From a virus, in the IMG/VR virus record IMGVR_UViG_3300047368_000327, positions 1-64,000 of that record: 64,000 nt of DNA, one strand, 5' to 3'. Both the position numbers and the translations under genes were made by a program. Of this stretch, positions 41,551-50,744 are shown in pieces. A model generated the notes under the pieces. It ran no database searches. It was not told where the DNA came from and worked only from the letters and a program-made list of their open reading frames with translations. The number at the start of each line of letters is the position of its first letter. Positions within the stretch are counted from its first letter, which is position 1.

Positions 41551-42370
41551 AGGTTTAAAAATTTTACCAATTGAAAACGCTACCCAAGGCTGGTTAACTA
41601 AAGAAAGCTGCACTATAGTTGAATGCCCGCATGATGCAGATTTCATAATTTTCGAAAAAACCGGAGACCCCGAGCTCGAAATCAGGAGGTTAAAACAAAA
41701 ATTCAACAAACACTTACATAAACTAGTTTTCATATTAAGTGGTGATATAGATTTCTCTGACAATACATCCATTTGGTTCTGCTCTAGCTTAAAACCGAAT
41801 CATAAAAACAAATTTCAAATATATACATTAAATCCTAGGGTTTATAGACTAGACCCCGAATTAAAACCTAAAAAAATAAAAGGATTCTTTTCGGGCACGA
41901 TCTGGAATACCCCAGAGAGACAATGCTTAAAGAATCTACCAAATAACTGGGTTATCGAAGATCGAGACTGGTGGGGCGCAGACGAAAATTCTCAATTAAA
42001 ACTATCCAAGCATACATATGACATGATGAGAAGTTCTTACTACACGTTATGTCCTAAAGGTAAAGGCTCATCGTCCATGAGAGTATCCGAAGCATTAGCT
42101 TGCGGCTCGATACCTATATTAATTAACGACAACTCTAATCCATTTTGTGAAAATTATGGAGGCATACCTATCAGGATAACTAAAGATGAAATATCTAATG
42201 TGAATAATATCATTGACGGCCTAGGAAACCCAAGCGAAAAAGAGCTGTTAAACTCGTTAATGTTTTATAAATCCAATATCTGTAAGAATAATATTACTAC
42301 ATGGACAATATGCAGTGGTTTTTCTCATAAAATAATATCAACCCTTAAATTAATTAAAAGAACAATATGA
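41534..42370 (+). CDS. Exostosin-like (GT47-type) glycosyltransferase
   Basis: 278 aa. The C-terminal part SYYTLCPKGKGSSSMRVSEA and LACGSIPILINDNSNPF match the signature of exostosin/GT47 enzymes: a Y-x-L-C-P-x-G loop, S-x-R-x-x-E-A-L-x-x-G-x-I-P and a following D. The N-terminal half is shorter and divergent. Animal GT47 members make heparan sulfate, and bacterial relatives act in surface polysaccharide synthesis. Sulfotransferase genes elsewhere in the window make this association interesting. It overlaps both neighbours. Confidence 0.78.
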   Translation: MSQTNKGLKILPIENATQGWLTKESCTIVECPHDADFIIFEKTGDPELEIRRLKQKFNKHLHKLVFILSGDIDFSDNTSIWFCSSLKPNHKNKFQIYTLNPRVYRLDPELKPKKIKGFFSGTIWNTPERQCLKNLPNNWVIEDRDWWGADENSQLKLSKHTYDMMRSSYYTLCPKGKGSSSMRVSEALACGSIPILINDNSNPFCENYGGIPIRITKDEISNVNNIIDGLGNPSEKELLNSLMFYKSNICKNNITTWTICSGFSHKIISTLKLIKRTI

Positions 42371-42942
42371 ACATAGTTCAAATCGGCGTAAACAAATCAT
42401 TGGATGCTTGCCATAAATTCATACAATCAAACAAGGATTACATAGAAAATATATACCTAGTAGAGCCACTGCCTAGCTGCATACCAGATATTAAGTCTGC
42501 ATTCAAAAATTTTGATAATGTAAAAATATTCAACTTAGCCATATGCGACAATAACAGCGAAACTTCTTTAAAATTTTATTTCCCTGCAAATGACCCCAAA
42601 AGTGGCCACGCATCCTTTAAATACGACCACCTCTTAGCTCACGGGCACAGACAAATAGATTCAATAGATATCGAATGCATAACTCTTGACGATTTTTTTA
42701 AAAACAATTCAATTGTTGATTGCGAAAGATTATATATTGATACCGAAGGCCTTGATTGTTCAATATTATTGAATTTTAATTACCCTAAATATAATATCAA
42801 ATATATTGAATTCGAAAAGATACACTCAGATGGTGCTTTCACTCAGGGCCTTAATTACAAAAAATGCATCGATAAATTTAAAATGAACAATTATGAAATT
42901 AAACCGGTTGGCAAATGGAACTGCGCAGCAATTAATAAATGA
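42367..42942 (+). CDS. FkbM-family methyltransferase
   Basis: 191 aa. NIVQIGVNKSLDACHKF is a reduced SAM-binding motif I. YLVEPLPSCIPDIK is motif II, with the conserved E-P. NLAICDNNSETSLKFY, then ITLDDFFKN and LYIDTEGLDCSILLNF, match the FkbM signature (I-D-x-E-G-x-D). Members add methyl groups to oxygen atoms of sugars or antibiotics, so this enzyme probably O-methylates a sugar of the phage-directed glycan. It overlaps both adjacent genes by 4 bp. Confidence 0.88.
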   Translation: MNIVQIGVNKSLDACHKFIQSNKDYIENIYLVEPLPSCIPDIKSAFKNFDNVKIFNLAICDNNSETSLKFYFPANDPKSGHASFKYDHLLAHGHRQIDSIDIECITLDDFFKNNSIVDCERLYIDTEGLDCSILLNFNYPKYNIKYIEFEKIHSDGAFTQGLNYKKCIDKFKMNNYEIKPVGKWNCAAINK

Positions 42943-43916
42943 AATGGCTATTAATATCAACTATAGGTAAAAACCCAGGAGATGAATTCATAAGGGTTGG
43001 CGTCAAGAACTTAATAAAAGAAGTAGACGAAAACTGCAGCATAAAAGTACTAGATAAAGAAGCGCAAAGCATGCCTCACCCAGTTGAATTCGACAAATGC
43101 ATCTGGGCGGGAATGCCTGTATTTTGGAGTTTATTTCAAAACAACAATTGGAACATTAATTGGTGGAGGTATATGGTTGGCGGCTGGCCCTCTAAAGTTA
43201 AAAACAATTTTTGCGTACTGGGAGCCGGAAGCTTTCAGGACTGGTCAGATATAGACAGGGGCCTAGATCGAGCAAGCATGTCTCGCAGCGCCCAAGATCT
43301 TTCCAATAACTCATTCTTGGTTACAGCTAGAGATCCAATCGTAAATAACATATGTAACTCTAATTTCCCAACCCTCACCTGCCCAGCTATATTCTCTACG
43401 GCTAACAAAGAAAAGACTAAGTCAATCAAAGCCTGCAACCTAATGCCAAATGGGGCCCATTACGATGTATTCAATCCCAGCGAAGGTAATGTTTGGCGCT
43501 CCATCCAAGAAGATTTGTCCTTAATATTAATAGATAATGGTTTTAAATTTTTCGCCCACTCAGATGCGGAACTTAACCACGCGATTGCATTAGGTTGGCA
43601 AACCAAGGATATCATATCTTACAATGGAGACCCAGATCAAATGCTTGAACATTACAGGAATGTAGATATGTTCTTCGGCAATAGAGTTCATGGTTGCATA
43701 GTCTCTAGAGCCAATGGAGCCGATGTTATTTCCTGTGGCTACGACTCTAGACAGGAGGCTGTTAAGATTTCCGGAGCAAAAGCCTTCCTACCTTCAAACA
43801 TTGATCTGAATTTAATTTCAAAATGGGCCAGCTCGGAACCTAAAATAAATAAATTCGACATAAAGACACTGTCAAATAAATACATTGAAATATTAGAAAA
43901 TTTTAAAAACAAATAA
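42939..43916 (+). CDS. Polysaccharide pyruvyltransferase family protein
   Basis: 325 aa. The C-terminal motif MFFGNRVHGCIVSRANGADV followed by SCGYDSRQEA is the family signature (N-R-x-H-x-x-x-x-A-x-x-x-x-G and G-Y-D-x-R). The N-terminus shows the IGKNPGDEFI loop. Members such as CsaB and WcaK transfer pyruvate ketals from phosphoenolpyruvate to sugars of exopolysaccharide or cell-wall polymers. Here it would add a negative charge to the glycan. It is in-operon, 4 bp overlap upstream and 40 bp before gmd. Confidence 0.85.
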   Translation: MKWLLISTIGKNPGDEFIRVGVKNLIKEVDENCSIKVLDKEAQSMPHPVEFDKCIWAGMPVFWSLFQNNNWNINWWRYMVGGWPSKVKNNFCVLGAGSFQDWSDIDRGLDRASMSRSAQDLSNNSFLVTARDPIVNNICNSNFPTLTCPAIFSTANKEKTKSIKACNLMPNGAHYDVFNPSEGNVWRSIQEDLSLILIDNGFKFFAHSDAELNHAIALGWQTKDIISYNGDPDQMLEHYRNVDMFFGNRVHGCIVSRANGADVISCGYDSRQEAVKISGAKAFLPSNIDLNLISKWASSEPKINKFDIKTLSNKYIEILENFKNK

Positions 43917-43956
43917 AAACGTTTAAAAAATAACCTTAACTCATTATCATCTAATA

Positions 43957-45009
43957 ATGAAAAAAATAATCATAACAGGAGTAACAGGTCAAGACGGAAG
44001 CCATATGGCCGACTATTTAATAGATTTATTGACCGAAGAATTATGTGAATCTGGATTCAAGATATACGGCGCGGTAAGACGTCTTAGTGTAAAGAATCAC
44101 GAGAACATTATTCACCTTGAAGACCATCCTAATTTTAAATTAATCAACATGGATCTCAATGATGCCCACAGTATGCGGGATGTGATCATTGACATACAGC
44201 CTGACTATTTCATAAACTTCGCAGCTCAATCCTTTGTCGCTGGAAGTTGGGATTACCCCATTCAGACTTGGGATACTGACGCTGATGCCGTACTTCATAT
44301 ACTTGAGTCGATCCGTAGATTTTCCCCCAAATGCAGGTTTTATAACGCTGGATCTTCTGAAGAATTTGGTGATGTTGTTTGTGTGCCTCAAGATGAAAAT
44401 CACCCACTTAGACCACAGTCTCCATATGGTGCCGCAAAATGTGCAGCCCGACATATCGTCAGAGTATACAGGGAGTCTTACAATTTGTATGCAGTTCAAG
44501 GTTGGTTATTCAATCACGAGGGAACTCGCAGGGGCTTAGATTTTGTTACTAGAAAAATAACTAATAGTGTTGCTAAAATTAAACTTGCATTAGAAAACGG
44601 AAAAGAGATACCAATATTAAAACTTGGCAACCTCGAAGCAAAGCGGGACTGGAGCGACGCAGAAGACTTCATGTCTGGTGTATGGATTATGTTGAATCAA
44701 GATAAGCCAAAGAACTACGTTTTAGGTAGTGGAGAAATGCATAGCGTGAGAGAGTTCCTAGAGACAACCCTGAAATTTGCCGGTATTGAATTCTACTCAG
44801 AAGGAAAAAATGATAACGAAAAGTTTTATACGAAAAAAGGTAAATTATTCTTCGAGGTTAGTCCTAAATTTTATAGACCGGCCGAAGTCCATAAGCTTTG
44901 TGGCGACTGCAGTTTAGCGGAAAAAGAAATGGGCTGGGTTCGTAAAACAGATTTTCCTGGTTTAGTTAAAAAGATGTACGAAAACGATTACCGACTATTG
45001 TCTAAGTGA
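43957..45009 (+). CDS. gmd: GDP-mannose 4,6-dehydratase
   Basis: 350 aa, short-chain dehydrogenase/reductase fold. TGVTGQDGSHMADYL is the NAD(P)-binding loop. YGAVRRLSVKNHENI is the Gmd RR segment. AAQSFVAGSWDYP, YNAGSSEEFGD and SPYGAAKCAARH (Y-x-x-x-K catalytic pair) follow. NHEGTRRG is the conserved segment that binds the GDP-sugar. It converts GDP-D-mannose to GDP-4-keto-6-deoxymannose, the first step to GDP-L-fucose. The next gene encodes the second step. Gmd is typically about 345-370 aa, so this is full length. Confidence 0.95.
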   Translation: MKKIIITGVTGQDGSHMADYLIDLLTEELCESGFKIYGAVRRLSVKNHENIIHLEDHPNFKLINMDLNDAHSMRDVIIDIQPDYFINFAAQSFVAGSWDYPIQTWDTDADAVLHILESIRRFSPKCRFYNAGSSEEFGDVVCVPQDENHPLRPQSPYGAAKCAARHIVRVYRESYNLYAVQGWLFNHEGTRRGLDFVTRKITNSVAKIKLALENGKEIPILKLGNLEAKRDWSDAEDFMSGVWIMLNQDKPKNYVLGSGEMHSVREFLETTLKFAGIEFYSEGKNDNEKFYTKKGKLFFEVSPKFYRPAEVHKLCGDCSLAEKEMGWVRKTDFPGLVKKMYENDYRLLSK

Positions 45010-45962
45010 AACATAGTAAAGTTTTTATTGCTGGGCACCGAGGGATGGTTGGCTCAGCAATCCTGAACAAATTAAAGTCAAAAGGCTACACAGACATAGT
45101 CACAAAAACCAGAAGTGAGCTGAATTTACTTAGCCAAGAATCTGTAAACGAGTTCTTCAAAAGCAATGGTATAGATTACGTAGTACTTTGCGCCGCAAAA
45201 GTAGGAGGTATACTAGCAAACAATACATACAGGGGAGACTTTATATACGAAAACCTACAGATAGCTTCAAATATCATAAAGTCCTCCCATGATTTCAATG
45301 TAAAAAAACTAATCAATCTTGGCTCATCATGCATCTACCCAAGAGACGCCAAGATACCAATTAAGGAGGAATATCTGCTTACTGGCCCGCTTGAATACAC
45401 AAACGAGCCTTATGCTATATCTAAAATTGCAGCCCTCAAAATGTGCGAAAGTTTTTACAAACAGTATGGTGATAATTTTTATTCAATCATGCCCTGCAAC
45501 TTATATGGCCCAAGAGACAACTTCGATCTAGAAAGCTCACATGTATTGCCAGCGTTAATAAACAAAATTCATTGCGCCAAATTAAAAGGCAACCTCAGTA
45601 TAGATGTCTGGGGCAGCGGCAAACCCCTTAGGGAGTTCTTATATGTTGACGATCTAGCTAAGGCCGCACTACTATGCCTAGAGGGTGTCGAGGCATCCAG
45701 CATATATGAATCCGGTATATCTCACTTAAATTGCGGATCAAATGACGAAGTTTCAATTATAGAATTAACCAACATTATTAAAAGTATTATAGAGTACCAC
45801 GGGGACATAATCTTCGACTCCTCCAAGCCAGACGGAACATTCAGAAAGAAAATGGATAATAGTAGGATCCAAAAACTAGGGTTCAAACAAGAAAACAATC
45901 TAAAACAAGGTATAGAAAAAACATACAATTGGTACATGAAAAACTTAAGAATTGATTGCTAA
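45006..45962 (+). CDS. fcl: GDP-L-fucose synthase
   Basis: 318 aa from a GTG overlapping the gmd stop. VFIAGHRGMVGSAI is the cofactor loop. AAKVGGILANNTYRGDFIYE, LGSSCIYPRDAKIPIKEEYL and EPYAISKIAALKMCE (catalytic Y-x-x-x-K) are Fcl/WcaG signatures, as is the NLYGPRDNFDLESSHVLPAL segment. It epimerises and reduces the Gmd product to GDP-L-fucose. With gmd it gives the phage a complete route from GDP-mannose. A NodZ-like fucosyltransferase at 60714 is a plausible user. Confidence 0.95.
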   Translation: MKHSKVFIAGHRGMVGSAILNKLKSKGYTDIVTKTRSELNLLSQESVNEFFKSNGIDYVVLCAAKVGGILANNTYRGDFIYENLQIASNIIKSSHDFNVKKLINLGSSCIYPRDAKIPIKEEYLLTGPLEYTNEPYAISKIAALKMCESFYKQYGDNFYSIMPCNLYGPRDNFDLESSHVLPALINKIHCAKLKGNLSIDVWGSGKPLREFLYVDDLAKAALLCLEGVEASSIYESGISHLNCGSNDEVSIIELTNIIKSIIEYHGDIIFDSSKPDGTFRKKMDNSRIQKLGFKQENNLKQGIEKTYNWYMKNLRIDC

Positions 45963-45980
45963 ACAGGTGTATACATAAGT

Positions 45981-46892
45981 ATGTCAAATAAAAAATGTTT
46001 AGTTACTGGAGGGGCTGGTTTTATAGGAAGCCACCTAGTTGAAAGATTACTTAAAGCCGGACATAAAGTCGTTGTGGTAGACGACGAGTCCTCAACAGCG
46101 AATTCAAATTTTACATGGAGGAGCGATTGCGAAAACCATAAAGTTGATATTTGTGATTTTGACAAACTAGAACCACTATTCAAGGGGGTTGACTTAGTTT
46201 TTCATCTGGCTGCTAGATCAAGAATACAAATTTGTGTACAGGACCCATCTGACGCAGTAAAAAATAACTCTCTTGGAACTGTTAATGTACTTCAAGCTGC
46301 CAGACTCAACAATTGCAAACGAGTCATGTTTGCTGGAACCTCTTCTTGCTACGGCTTATCAAATCCAATACCACTAAAAGAGGACATGCCAAATGACTGC
46401 CTAAATCCCTATTCTGTAAGCAAAGCTAATTGCGAAGAGCTCTGCAAGATGTACACTAAGTTATTTGGATTAGAAACTGTATTGTTTAGATTTTTTAATG
46501 TTTATGGTGACCGCCAACCCTTGGCTGGTGACTACGCCCCCGTGGTTGGATTATTTTTTAGGCAAAAATCATCAGGAGAGCCAATGACTGTAGTCGGTGA
46601 CGGCTTACAAACAAGGGATTACACACATGTAAAAGATATAGTTGAAGCGATGTTTCTGGCCGGAGAATCAAATAACAAACAGATAGTTGGCGAGCTTTTT
46701 AATTTAGGCACAGGAAGAAATCACTCAGTACTAGATTTAGTTAAACTTACTGATGGTGAACATATACACATAGACGCCAGGCCAGGCGAATCTCGCGAAA
46801 CATTAGCCGACAACACTAAAGCTAAAAACATGCTAAACTGGAACCCCTCTAGAAAGCTAGAGGAATGGATTGATAAAAATCGCCCAAAATGA
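45981..46892 (+). CDS. NAD-dependent nucleotide-sugar epimerase/dehydratase
   Basis: 303 aa extended SDR. TGGAGFIGSHLVERLL binds the cofactor. FHLAARSRIQICVQDPSDAV, GTSSCYG and NPYSVSKANCEELC (Y-x-x-x-K) give the active site. FRFFNVYGDRQP and GDGLQTRDYTHVKDIV are typical of UDP-glucose/UDP-GlcNAc 4-epimerases of the WbpP/GalE group, so the substrate is probably a UDP-sugar. It overlaps the downstream dehydrogenase by 4 bp. An AGGTG sits about 11 nt before the ATG in an 18-bp gap. Substrate assignment is uncertain. Confidence 0.88.
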   Translation: MSNKKCLVTGGAGFIGSHLVERLLKAGHKVVVVDDESSTANSNFTWRSDCENHKVDICDFDKLEPLFKGVDLVFHLAARSRIQICVQDPSDAVKNNSLGTVNVLQAARLNNCKRVMFAGTSSCYGLSNPIPLKEDMPNDCLNPYSVSKANCEELCKMYTKLFGLETVLFRFFNVYGDRQPLAGDYAPVVGLFFRQKSSGEPMTVVGDGLQTRDYTHVKDIVEAMFLAGESNNKQIVGELFNLGTGRNHSVLDLVKLTDGEHIHIDARPGESRETLADNTKAKNMLNWNPSRKLEEWIDKNRPK

Positions 46893-47728
46893 AGATAGGA
46901 GTAATAGGCAACGGGTTTGTGGGTTCGGCCGTCGCAAACGGCTTCAGTAAATACAATGTAAAAGTTTTTGATAAAAACCCAGATTTATCAACTCACACAT
47001 TAAAAGATGTAGTCTCACAGGATTTCGTTTTTATCTGTGTGCCAACTCCGATGAAAAATACAATGGGCGATGATTGTAATTTATCAATAATAGAGTCATG
47101 CTTCAGGGATATAGAGGAAATTGGCTCAAACGCTATCTTAATAGTTAAATCTACTGTCCCCATTGGCACAACATCAAGACTGCAATCGGAATACGGTAGT
47201 TTAAATATTGTTCATTCCCCCGAGTTCTTGACTGCCAAATTCGCAAAAGAAGACTTCTTGAACGCAGATAGACATATCATAGGTTATACAGATAAAGAAT
47301 CCAGCGGTATAGAAGCTTTAAATTTATTTCAAAAAGCTTTCCCTAATATTCCGTGCTTGATAATGAAAAGTATAGAGTCAGAGTCCGTAAAATATATAGC
47401 TAATTGTTTTTTTGCAACTAAGGTTAGTTTTTTTAATGAAATACATCTGCTCACAGAAAAGCTTGGCCTCAACTGGAACTCAATTATTAAAGGTGTAACA
47501 GGGGACAGGAGAATAGGTTGTTCACACTATCAAGTACCAGGCCACGATGGAGACAAAGGTTTTGGGGGTACATGCTTCCCTAAGGATATAAATGCATTAA
47601 TCGCCACTTTTGAAAAAAACGGGATCGACCCAAAAGTATTAAAGTCGGCTTGGTCTAGAAATCTAGACGTAAGAAGCGACTTAGACTGGGCGAGGTCCAG
47701 TTCAGCAGTAGACAACAACGATTGTTAA
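46889..47728 (+). CDS. Short UDP-glucose/GDP-mannose dehydrogenase-family protein
   Basis: 279 aa. GVIGNGFVGSAVANGF is the NAD-binding loop. FICVPTPM, KSTVPIGTTSRL, HSPEFLTAKFA and SVKYIANCFFATKVSFFNE are family signatures. The catalytic cysteine is C229 in FGGTCFPKD. The protein stops about 50 residues after it, so the C-terminal UDP-binding domain of full enzymes (about 400-450 aa) is missing. It may oxidise a sugar nucleotide to a uronic acid with help from a partner, or work on a different substrate. Short phage versions of this size exist, but I cannot state activity. Confidence 0.82.
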   Translation: MKIGVIGNGFVGSAVANGFSKYNVKVFDKNPDLSTHTLKDVVSQDFVFICVPTPMKNTMGDDCNLSIIESCFRDIEEIGSNAILIVKSTVPIGTTSRLQSEYGSLNIVHSPEFLTAKFAKEDFLNADRHIIGYTDKESSGIEALNLFQKAFPNIPCLIMKSIESESVKYIANCFFATKVSFFNEIHLLTEKLGLNWNSIIKGVTGDRRIGCSHYQVPGHDGDKGFGGTCFPKDINALIATFEKNGIDPKVLKSAWSRNLDVRSDLDWARSSSAVDNNDC

Positions 47729-47747
47729 TAAGTCTATATCTTTTTGC

Positions 47748-47776
47748 TTGATATACACAAAATTTTGTGTTAAACT
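47748..47776 (+). promoter_or_regulatory. Sigma70-like promoter of nrdA with a palindrome in its spacer
   Basis: TTGATA (47748-47753), a 17-bp spacer and TAAACT (47771-47776). The spacer contains the perfect 16-bp palindrome ACACAAAATTTTGTGT (47755-47770). A protein bound there would block polymerase. The start would be near 47783, giving a leader of about 57 nt with an AGATTT/AAATCT hairpin (47798-47812). Confidence 0.6.
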
Positions 47777-47839
47777 AAGCATTTAGTAAAAAATACAAGA
47801 TTTAATAAATCTAACCCCTATACAGTGTAAAATATTTTC

Positions 47840-50317
47840 ATGGATATAAAAGTTAAGAAAAGAAATGGTCGCTTAGAAAGCTTCGAAGTTGATAAAATAA
47901 ATGCCAGCGCTCAAAGAGCTTGCGAAAACATTAAAGATGTTTCCCCTAGCGAAATAGTGCTAGACGCTCAATTACAATTATTCGACAAGATAACTACTGC
48001 CGAAATAGATCAAGCCTTAGTCCTTTCGGCTAGAGAAAAAATAGAGAAAGAGCCAAACTATTCTTATGCAGCATCAAAGCTTTTACTTAACTGCCTATAC
48101 AAAGAAGTATTCAAGGAAGGTGTAGACTCAGAAACCTTCTCTCTTCAATACAGAAAATCTTTTGTTCAAAATATTAAGAAACTAGTTTCATCAGGGGTAC
48201 TTAATTCCAAACTACTTGATTTTGATTTAAAAATGTTATCAGAATCTTTAATTCTAGAAAGGGATGACAGCTTTAAGTATCTAGGGATACAAGTTTTAAC
48301 GGACAGATACTTTATTAGGCAAGATGGTAAAGCTATGGAATCTCCTCAGGCTTTCTGGATGAGGGTTGCCATGGGGTTATCTCTTAACGAAAGCAACCCA
48401 AATGAAAAAGCTATAGAGTTTTACAATATATTTAGCCAATTTCTATACACCCCATCGACACCAACTCTTTTTAATAGCGGCACATCTCACTCTCAGCTCA
48501 GCTCTTGCTACTTAAATACGTTTGACGATTCGATTGATGGCATATTTGATGGCGCCTGGCAAGAAGCTAGAAAATCTAAGTTTGCAGGAGGCCTTGGCTT
48601 TGATGTAACTCCATTTAGGTCTACAGGATCTCATATCAAAGGCACTAATGGTATATCTGGGGGGCTAATTCCTTGGTTAAAAATTTACAATGATTTATTG
48701 GTTGCTGTAAATCAAGGCGGTAAGCGACCAGGTGCAGGTTGCGCATATCTTGAGCCTTGGCATCTGGATTATGAAGATTTTTTAAATCTCAGGAGAAATA
48801 CTGGAGACGACAGGCTTAGATGTCACGATATGAATACAGCTTCTTGGATTCCTGATGAATTCATGCGTAGAGTTCAAAATGAAGACGTTTGGTACTTTTT
48901 TGATCCTAAAGATACTACATGTGAAGACGGCAGAAATCTACACGATCTCTTTGGTAAAGAATTTGATAATAAATATAACGAACTTTGCAATCAAGCAGAA
49001 GAAGGGTTGGTAAAAAATTATAGAGTTACCCCCGCAAAAGACTTATGGAAAAAAATGCTTAAAGTATTATTTGAAACATCTCACCCTTGGAGTACATTTA
49101 AGGATCCATGTAATATTAGGTATACAAATCAGCATGAAGGAGTAGTTCACAGTAGTAATCTCTGCACGGAGATTACTCTTCACACAAAAGCCTCCAAATA
49201 TAAATCAGGAGAAAAGAAAGAAATAGGCGAAACAGCTGTTTGCAATTTAGGCTCGATTAACCTACTTAACCACCTAAAAGAAGACGATACTATTGATTAC
49301 AAAAAATTTGAATCTACAATTCATACTGCCATTAGGATTCTAGACAATGTCATAGACTTAAATTTTTACCCAACAAAAGAAGCGAGTAATTCCAATCTGA
49401 AGCATCGCCCCGTAGGGCTAGGCATGATGGCGATACACGATGTCCTCCACAGGATGAATATAAAAATGGATAGCGATGAAGCCGTACAGTTTAACGACAA
49501 ATTATTCGAGTTTTATTCTATGCATGCAATTTATGCCAGCTCACTTTTAGCTCAAGAACGAGGGGCTTATGATACATACGAGGGCTCATTATGGAGTAGA
49601 GGAGTTCTACCAATTGATTCTTACAATGATTTAATGGTTTATAAAGGCAAGCAAAAAGTCGCAAAAGAATCTGTTACCGGCAAACCCTTAACTGGTTACG
49701 GTCAAACACTCAAAGATTGGGGTAAAGTTAGATCGCATGTATCTGAATTCGGAATGCGTAATTCTAATGTTATGGCTATTGCGCCAACCGCCACTATAGG
49801 TTATATTAACGGGGTGGAGCAAAGCATTGAGCCAAACTTTTCAGTACTTTTTGTTTATGAGAATAAAAGCGGCAACTTTTATATAACGAACCAGCACTTT
49901 GTTAACGATATGAAAAAAGAAGGCTTATGGAATTCCGATCTATCCAAACTTGTTAAAAGCGTGGACGGAGATCTATCCCTACTTAACGGGGACATACCTT
50001 CATGGATTAAAGATAAATACAAAACCGCATTCGATAGAGATATGCTAAAATTGATTGACTGCAATTCTGTTCGTCAAAAATGGATAGATCAAGCTATCAG
50101 CTTCAATTTGTATAACAAAGGCACCTCTTTAAAATATCTTAATGATATATATATGGCTTGCTGGGAAGCTGGATTAAAGACTACTTACTACTTAAGAAAT
50201 AGAGCCGCAAGTAAAATAGAAAAGTCTACTGGAAGCGACAAATCCCCAAGTGAAGATCAATCCGCTTGCAGTATTGAGGCAATGAAAAACGGCGGAACAT
50301 GTGAAAGCTGCCAATAA
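47840..50317 (+). CDS. nrdA: Class I ribonucleotide reductase, alpha subunit
   Basis: 825 aa. An N-terminal ATP-cone (residues 1 to about 90) precedes the alpha/beta barrel. The active-site set is visible: C223 (SSCYLN), N440/C442/E444 (SSNLCTEI) and C468 (AVCNLGSINL). IAPTATIGYINGVEQSIEP is the typical loop. YYLRNRAA supplies the radical-transfer tyrosine pair. The C-terminus ends GTCESCQ, the redox CxxC that regenerates the active-site disulfide. It reduces ribonucleotides to deoxyribonucleotides for phage DNA synthesis together with NrdB at 52670. A promoter with palindrome lies upstream. No clear ribosome site precedes the ATG. Confidence 0.97.
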   Translation: MDIKVKKRNGRLESFEVDKINASAQRACENIKDVSPSEIVLDAQLQLFDKITTAEIDQALVLSAREKIEKEPNYSYAASKLLLNCLYKEVFKEGVDSETFSLQYRKSFVQNIKKLVSSGVLNSKLLDFDLKMLSESLILERDDSFKYLGIQVLTDRYFIRQDGKAMESPQAFWMRVAMGLSLNESNPNEKAIEFYNIFSQFLYTPSTPTLFNSGTSHSQLSSCYLNTFDDSIDGIFDGAWQEARKSKFAGGLGFDVTPFRSTGSHIKGTNGISGGLIPWLKIYNDLLVAVNQGGKRPGAGCAYLEPWHLDYEDFLNLRRNTGDDRLRCHDMNTASWIPDEFMRRVQNEDVWYFFDPKDTTCEDGRNLHDLFGKEFDNKYNELCNQAEEGLVKNYRVTPAKDLWKKMLKVLFETSHPWSTFKDPCNIRYTNQHEGVVHSSNLCTEITLHTKASKYKSGEKKEIGETAVCNLGSINLLNHLKEDDTIDYKKFESTIHTAIRILDNVIDLNFYPTKEASNSNLKHRPVGLGMMAIHDVLHRMNIKMDSDEAVQFNDKLFEFYSMHAIYASSLLAQERGAYDTYEGSLWSRGVLPIDSYNDLMVYKGKQKVAKESVTGKPLTGYGQTLKDWGKVRSHVSEFGMRNSNVMAIAPTATIGYINGVEQSIEPNFSVLFVYENKSGNFYITNQHFVNDMKKEGLWNSDLSKLVKSVDGDLSLLNGDIPSWIKDKYKTAFDRDMLKLIDCNSVRQKWIDQAISFNLYNKGTSLKYLNDIYMACWEAGLKTTYYLRNRAASKIEKSTGSDKSPSEDQSACSIEAMKNGGTCESCQ

Positions 50318-50711
50318 CAGAGCTTCAGGGGTAGCCATACTACACGGGAAGTCCGTATTGCTAGCTAAAAGGTGCGATACTTGCCATTTAACTAATAAAC
50401 GAATTCCTTTTGGAGGGTATTGGTCTATATTCGGCGGCACTATAGACAAAGGTGAAACCCCAAAAGAATGCGCAGGCAGGGAGCTGTACGAAGAGTCTAA
50501 GATATTTGTGGACTTTAAAGATATAAAATTTGTAAAGTCTTTTAAGGATAGGTATTCCACTTTTTATTTTCATGTGTATTATTGTGAAAAAATTGTTGCC
50601 CCTAAACTTTGCGAAGAGCATACGGAATTCGGTTGGTTTAAAATCGAAGAACTTAAAAATTTCAACGAGCCAATAGACTCAAAGATAGTTGACTGCATAA
50701 CTTCACTATAG
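50301..50711 (+). CDS. Nudix hydrolase
   Basis: 136 aa from a GTG that overlaps the nrdA stop by 17 bp. The Nudix box reads G-x5-E-x7-R-E-L-x-E-E (GTIDKGETPKECAGRELYEE). The following two residues are S-K instead of the canonical x-G. A PFGGYWSIFGGTID segment precedes it. Nudix enzymes cleave nucleoside diphosphates linked to another moiety, such as oxidised dNTPs, nucleotide sugars or Ap4A. Coupling to nrdA suggests dNTP-pool cleaning. The glycan genes around it leave a sugar-nucleotide substrate possible. Confidence 0.88.
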   Translation: MKAANNRASGVAILHGKSVLLAKRCDTCHLTNKRIPFGGYWSIFGGTIDKGETPKECAGRELYEESKIFVDFKDIKFVKSFKDRYSTFYFHVYYCEKIVAPKLCEEHTEFGWFKIEELKNFNEPIDSKIVDCITSL

Positions 50712-50744
50712 ATCATTATCTATTTTATTGTGTAATTAAATTAC

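Noticed and set aside
43922-43950. TTTAAA-17-TATCAT before gmd as a promoter
   Set aside because: Only a partial match, and transcription would begin at the ATG itself; operon read-through is simpler.
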